From the NCBI GenBank assembly GCA_900555465.1, contig USLE01000050.1:1-7542 (forward strand): a stretch of DNA of 7,542 nucleotides, written 5' to 3'. The notes beneath the pieces are model-generated. The model did not search any database. It was given only the letters and a program-made list of their open reading frames with translations, and was not told the DNA's origin. A program made the position numbers and the translations under genes. Of the stretch, positions 6,604 to 7,542 are shown in pieces (within the stretch, counting starts at the first letter, position 1; every line of letters begins with the position of its first letter). The stretch comes from an uncultured Butyricicoccus sp. (GTDB lineage Bacteria; Bacillota; Clostridia; Oscillospirales; Butyricicoccaceae).

Positions 6604-6670
6604 GCGCCGAGGTCGTGGCCCAGGCCAGCCTCTCTTGCCGCTGCGCGGCAATTCACCTTCTCGCGCCCTA
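6604..6670 (-). repeat. Right arm of the long inverted repeat
   Basis: This is the inverted partner of 6144-6210; the identical core is 6612-6659. The enclosed segment between the cores is about 407 bp. The two halves also share CACCCCCGCC and the flanks of the central palindrome, so they may be two diverged copies of one repeat lying head to head. Confidence 0.85.
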
Positions 6671-6778
6671 CGGGGTGGAATTCGTTTTGCTTACCCTTTG
6701 GGGCAGCCGGGCGGCAGACGGAAAGCGTCACTTACCCTTGCGCGCGCAGCGCGCCCTGAAGGAAGGGGTGGTGATTCG

Positions 6779-6817
6779 CAAGAGGTAGGGGGAACCATAT
6801 GGTTCCCCCTCCTCTTG
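6779..6817. repeat. Long REP-like hairpin with a 22-bp perfect palindromic core
   Basis: GGGGGAACCAT is followed directly by its exact complement, a 22-bp palindrome (6788-6809) with CATATG at the centre. Outside it CAAGAGG and CCTCTTG extend the stem to about 18 bp with a one-base bulge. No U-tract follows on either strand. Confidence 0.75.
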
Positions 6818-6823
6818 TGCGCC

Positions 6824-6862
6824 TGCCGCGCGCAGCGGCACTTCCATCCACTTGAGAAGTGG
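6824..6862. repeat. Two small hairpins before the gyrA terminator
   Basis: TGCCGC/GCGGCA with a 5-nt loop (6824-6840) resembles the small stem found inside each arm of the long inverted repeat. CCACTT/AAGTGG with a 3-nt loop follows at 6848-6862. Their role is unknown. Confidence 0.4.
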
Positions 6863-6886
6863 GCCCGCCCTCACCTCGACAGGCAG

Positions 6887-6915
6887 AAAAACAGGGCAGA
6901 CCTTTCGGTCTGCCC
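6887..6915 (-). terminator. Intrinsic terminator of gyrA
   Basis: On the minus strand GGGCAGACC (6915-6907), a GAAA tetraloop, and the exact complement (6902-6894) are followed by TG and five U (6891-6887). It begins 13 nt past the gyrA stop codon at 6929-6931. Confidence 0.92.
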
Positions 6916-6928
6916 CAAATATAAAACC

Positions 6929-7498
6929 TTATTCAGAGGCTTCCGGCGTCTCGGCTTCCTCTTCAGAGGAAACTTCGTCCTCTTCCTCCTTGCTCGTGCG
7001 CGCAATCGCGATGACCTTGACGTCCTCGCCCGTGCGCATCACGATAACGCCCTGCGAGCCGCGTCCGCATTCGCGGATCTCCTCGCAGCCCGTGCGGATG
7101 ATGACGCCGTCGTCCGTGATGATCATCACGTCGTTGTCGCCGTCCACGACCGCGATGCCCGCCACAAGGCCGGTCTTGGCGGTCAGGTTATGCAGCATCA
7201 TGCCGCCGCCGCCGCGGTGGTGGATGGTGAATTCCTCCACCGGGGTGCGCTTGCCGTAGCCGTTCTCGGTGATGGACAGCACATACGCGCCCTTGCGCGC
7301 GCGCGCCGCGCCGACCACATAGTCGCCTTCACTCAGGCGGATACCGCGCACGCCGGTCGCGGTGCGGCCCATCGCGCGAACCTCGTTCTCGTCAAAGCAG
7401 ATCGCGCGGCCCTCGTGGGTGGCGATCAGGATGTTCTGCTCGCCGTCGGTCAGGCGCACATCGACCAGCGCGTCGTCCTCGTTCAGATTCAGCGCGCG
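6929..7498 (-). CDS. gyrA: DNA gyrase subunit A, C-terminal fragment (5' part missing)
   Basis: This is the end of the beta-pinwheel DNA-wrapping domain of GyrA, which lets gyrase introduce negative supercoils. Repeating blades are visible: ALVDVRLTDGEQNI, MGRTATGVRGIRL, ENGYGKRTPVEEF followed by the degenerate GyrA-box-like HHRGGGG, MIITDDGVIIRTG, and CGRGSQGVIVMR. A Glu-rich acidic tail (SKEEEDEVSSEEE) closes the protein, as in other GyrA proteins. Homology is convincing from RALNLNEDD (about 7498) downwards. Above that, the frame reads the antisense of gyrA's own VLSITENGYG segment and meets TAG at 7535-7537. The GTG/ATG codons at 7520-7525 are therefore not the gene's start, although an automatic caller may choose them. 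The N-terminal catalytic part is outside the window or cut off by the fold-back join. Confidence 0.92.
   Translation of the reverse strand, partial: RALNLNEDDALVDVRLTDGEQNILIATHEGRAICFDENEVRAMGRTATGVRGIRLSEGDYVVGAARARKGAYVLSITENGYGKRTPVEEFTIHHRGGGGMMLHNLTAKTGLVAGIAVVDGDNDVMIITDDGVIIRTGCEEIRECGRGSQGVIVMRTGEDVKVIAIARTSKEEEDEVSSEEEAETPEASE
7252..7302 (-). repeat. Inner arm of a perfect 51-bp inverted repeat within gyrA
   Basis: This segment is true gyrA coding sequence (KGAYVLSITENGYG on the minus strand). Its exact reverse complement occupies 7492-7542, with 189 bp between the arms. Confidence 0.95.
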
Positions 7499-7542
7499 CA
7501 AGGGCGCGTATGTGCTGTCCATCACCGAGAACGGCTACGGCA
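7492..7542 (+). repeat. Outer arm: fold-back copy of gyrA at the window edge
   Basis: The last 51 bases match the complement of 7252-7302 exactly, and on the plus strand they encode AYVLSITENGYG in the gyrA frame. The join falls in an alternating GC run (7492-7499) also present at 7295-7302, so microhomology could explain it. It is probably a chimeric read or assembly join rather than a natural gene structure. Confidence 0.9.

Larger units (their letters stand above)
6104..6928. other. Gene-free, hairpin-rich region between gyrA and the decarboxylase operon
   Basis: About 825 bases hold no credible protein. Short open frames exist on both strands, but they are low-complexity, Arg/Ala/Pro-rich, lack ribosome sites, and run through the inverted-repeat arms so that the same peptide fragment appears from opposite strands. 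The content is instead structural: a long inverted repeat (6144-6210 and 6604-6670), a central AT-rich palindrome (6441-6485), strong hairpins at 6374-6399 and 6779-6817, smaller ones at 6824-6862, and the gyrA terminator. No tRNA or known riboswitch is visible. Confidence 0.7.

Noticed and set aside
6137..6731. Several short open frames on both strands in the gyrA-decarboxylase spacer, some sharing the peptide CRAAAREAGLGHD
   Set aside because: The shared peptide comes from the two arms of the inverted repeat read on opposite strands. Composition is low-complexity, ribosome sites are lacking, and the frames overlap hairpins and each other.
6104..6928. CRISPR array or toxin-antitoxin locus in the gene-free region
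   Set aside because: The repeats are inverted and not regularly spaced direct repeats, and no cas or toxin-like reading frame is present.
7499..7525. GTG/ATG at 7520-7525 as a genuine start of a short gyrA-like gene
   Set aside because: The first ten or so residues are the antisense of gyrA's own sequence within the 51-bp inverted copy, so the apparent start is produced by the fold-back join.

Overview
The window is GC-rich bacterial chromosome that looks like a Gram-positive, Clostridia-type (Firmicutes) genome. The evidence is a c-di-AMP receptor gene, a Y-complex gene (ricT), a surface protein with SLH domains, AGGAGG ribosome sites, and a gene order that is a compact version of the Bacillus subtilis yaaO-tmk-yaaQ-yaaR-holB-yaaT cluster next to gyrA. 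An Oscillospirales-like gut or rumen organism would fit, but that placement is inference. Every real gene reads on the minus strand, so transcription runs from high to low coordinates.

Layout from right to left. (i) About 6929-7498 is the C-terminal end of gyrA, followed by a clean intrinsic terminator. At the right edge the gyrA frame breaks: 7492-7542 is an exact inverted copy of 7252-7302, so the last ~50 bases are probably a fold-back join rather than true gyrA. (ii) About 6104-6928 holds no credible gene. It carries a long inverted repeat (arms about 67 bp, 48 bp of them identical), a central AT-rich palindrome containing two facing DnaA-box-like 9-mers, and a series of smaller hairpins. 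(iii) A sigma-A-type promoter at 6070-6099 drives a tight four-gene operon: an Orn/Lys/Arg decarboxylase-family PLP enzyme (yaaO-like), darA (c-di-AMP receptor), holB (DNA polymerase III delta') and ricT (Y complex). It ends at a perfect 30-nt palindrome flanked by U-tracts in both directions. tmk and yaaR, which sit inside the B. subtilis cluster, are absent. (iv) A 269-base spacer holds a good promoter and an operator-like set of half-sites for the last gene. (v) Positions 1-2004 encode the N-terminal 668 residues of an exported, cell-wall-anchored protein: signal peptide, WG-type repeats, a DUF3298/PdaC-like domain and SLH domains. It runs off the left edge.

The operon combines housekeeping jobs: clamp loading (holB), second-messenger sensing (darA), RNA maturation and developmental control (ricT) and basic amino acid or polyamine metabolism. 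I see no clearly new defence or mobile system. The points most worth checking are the non-coding inverted-repeat element, the fold-back at the gyrA edge, the unusual tail of RicT and the surface protein.
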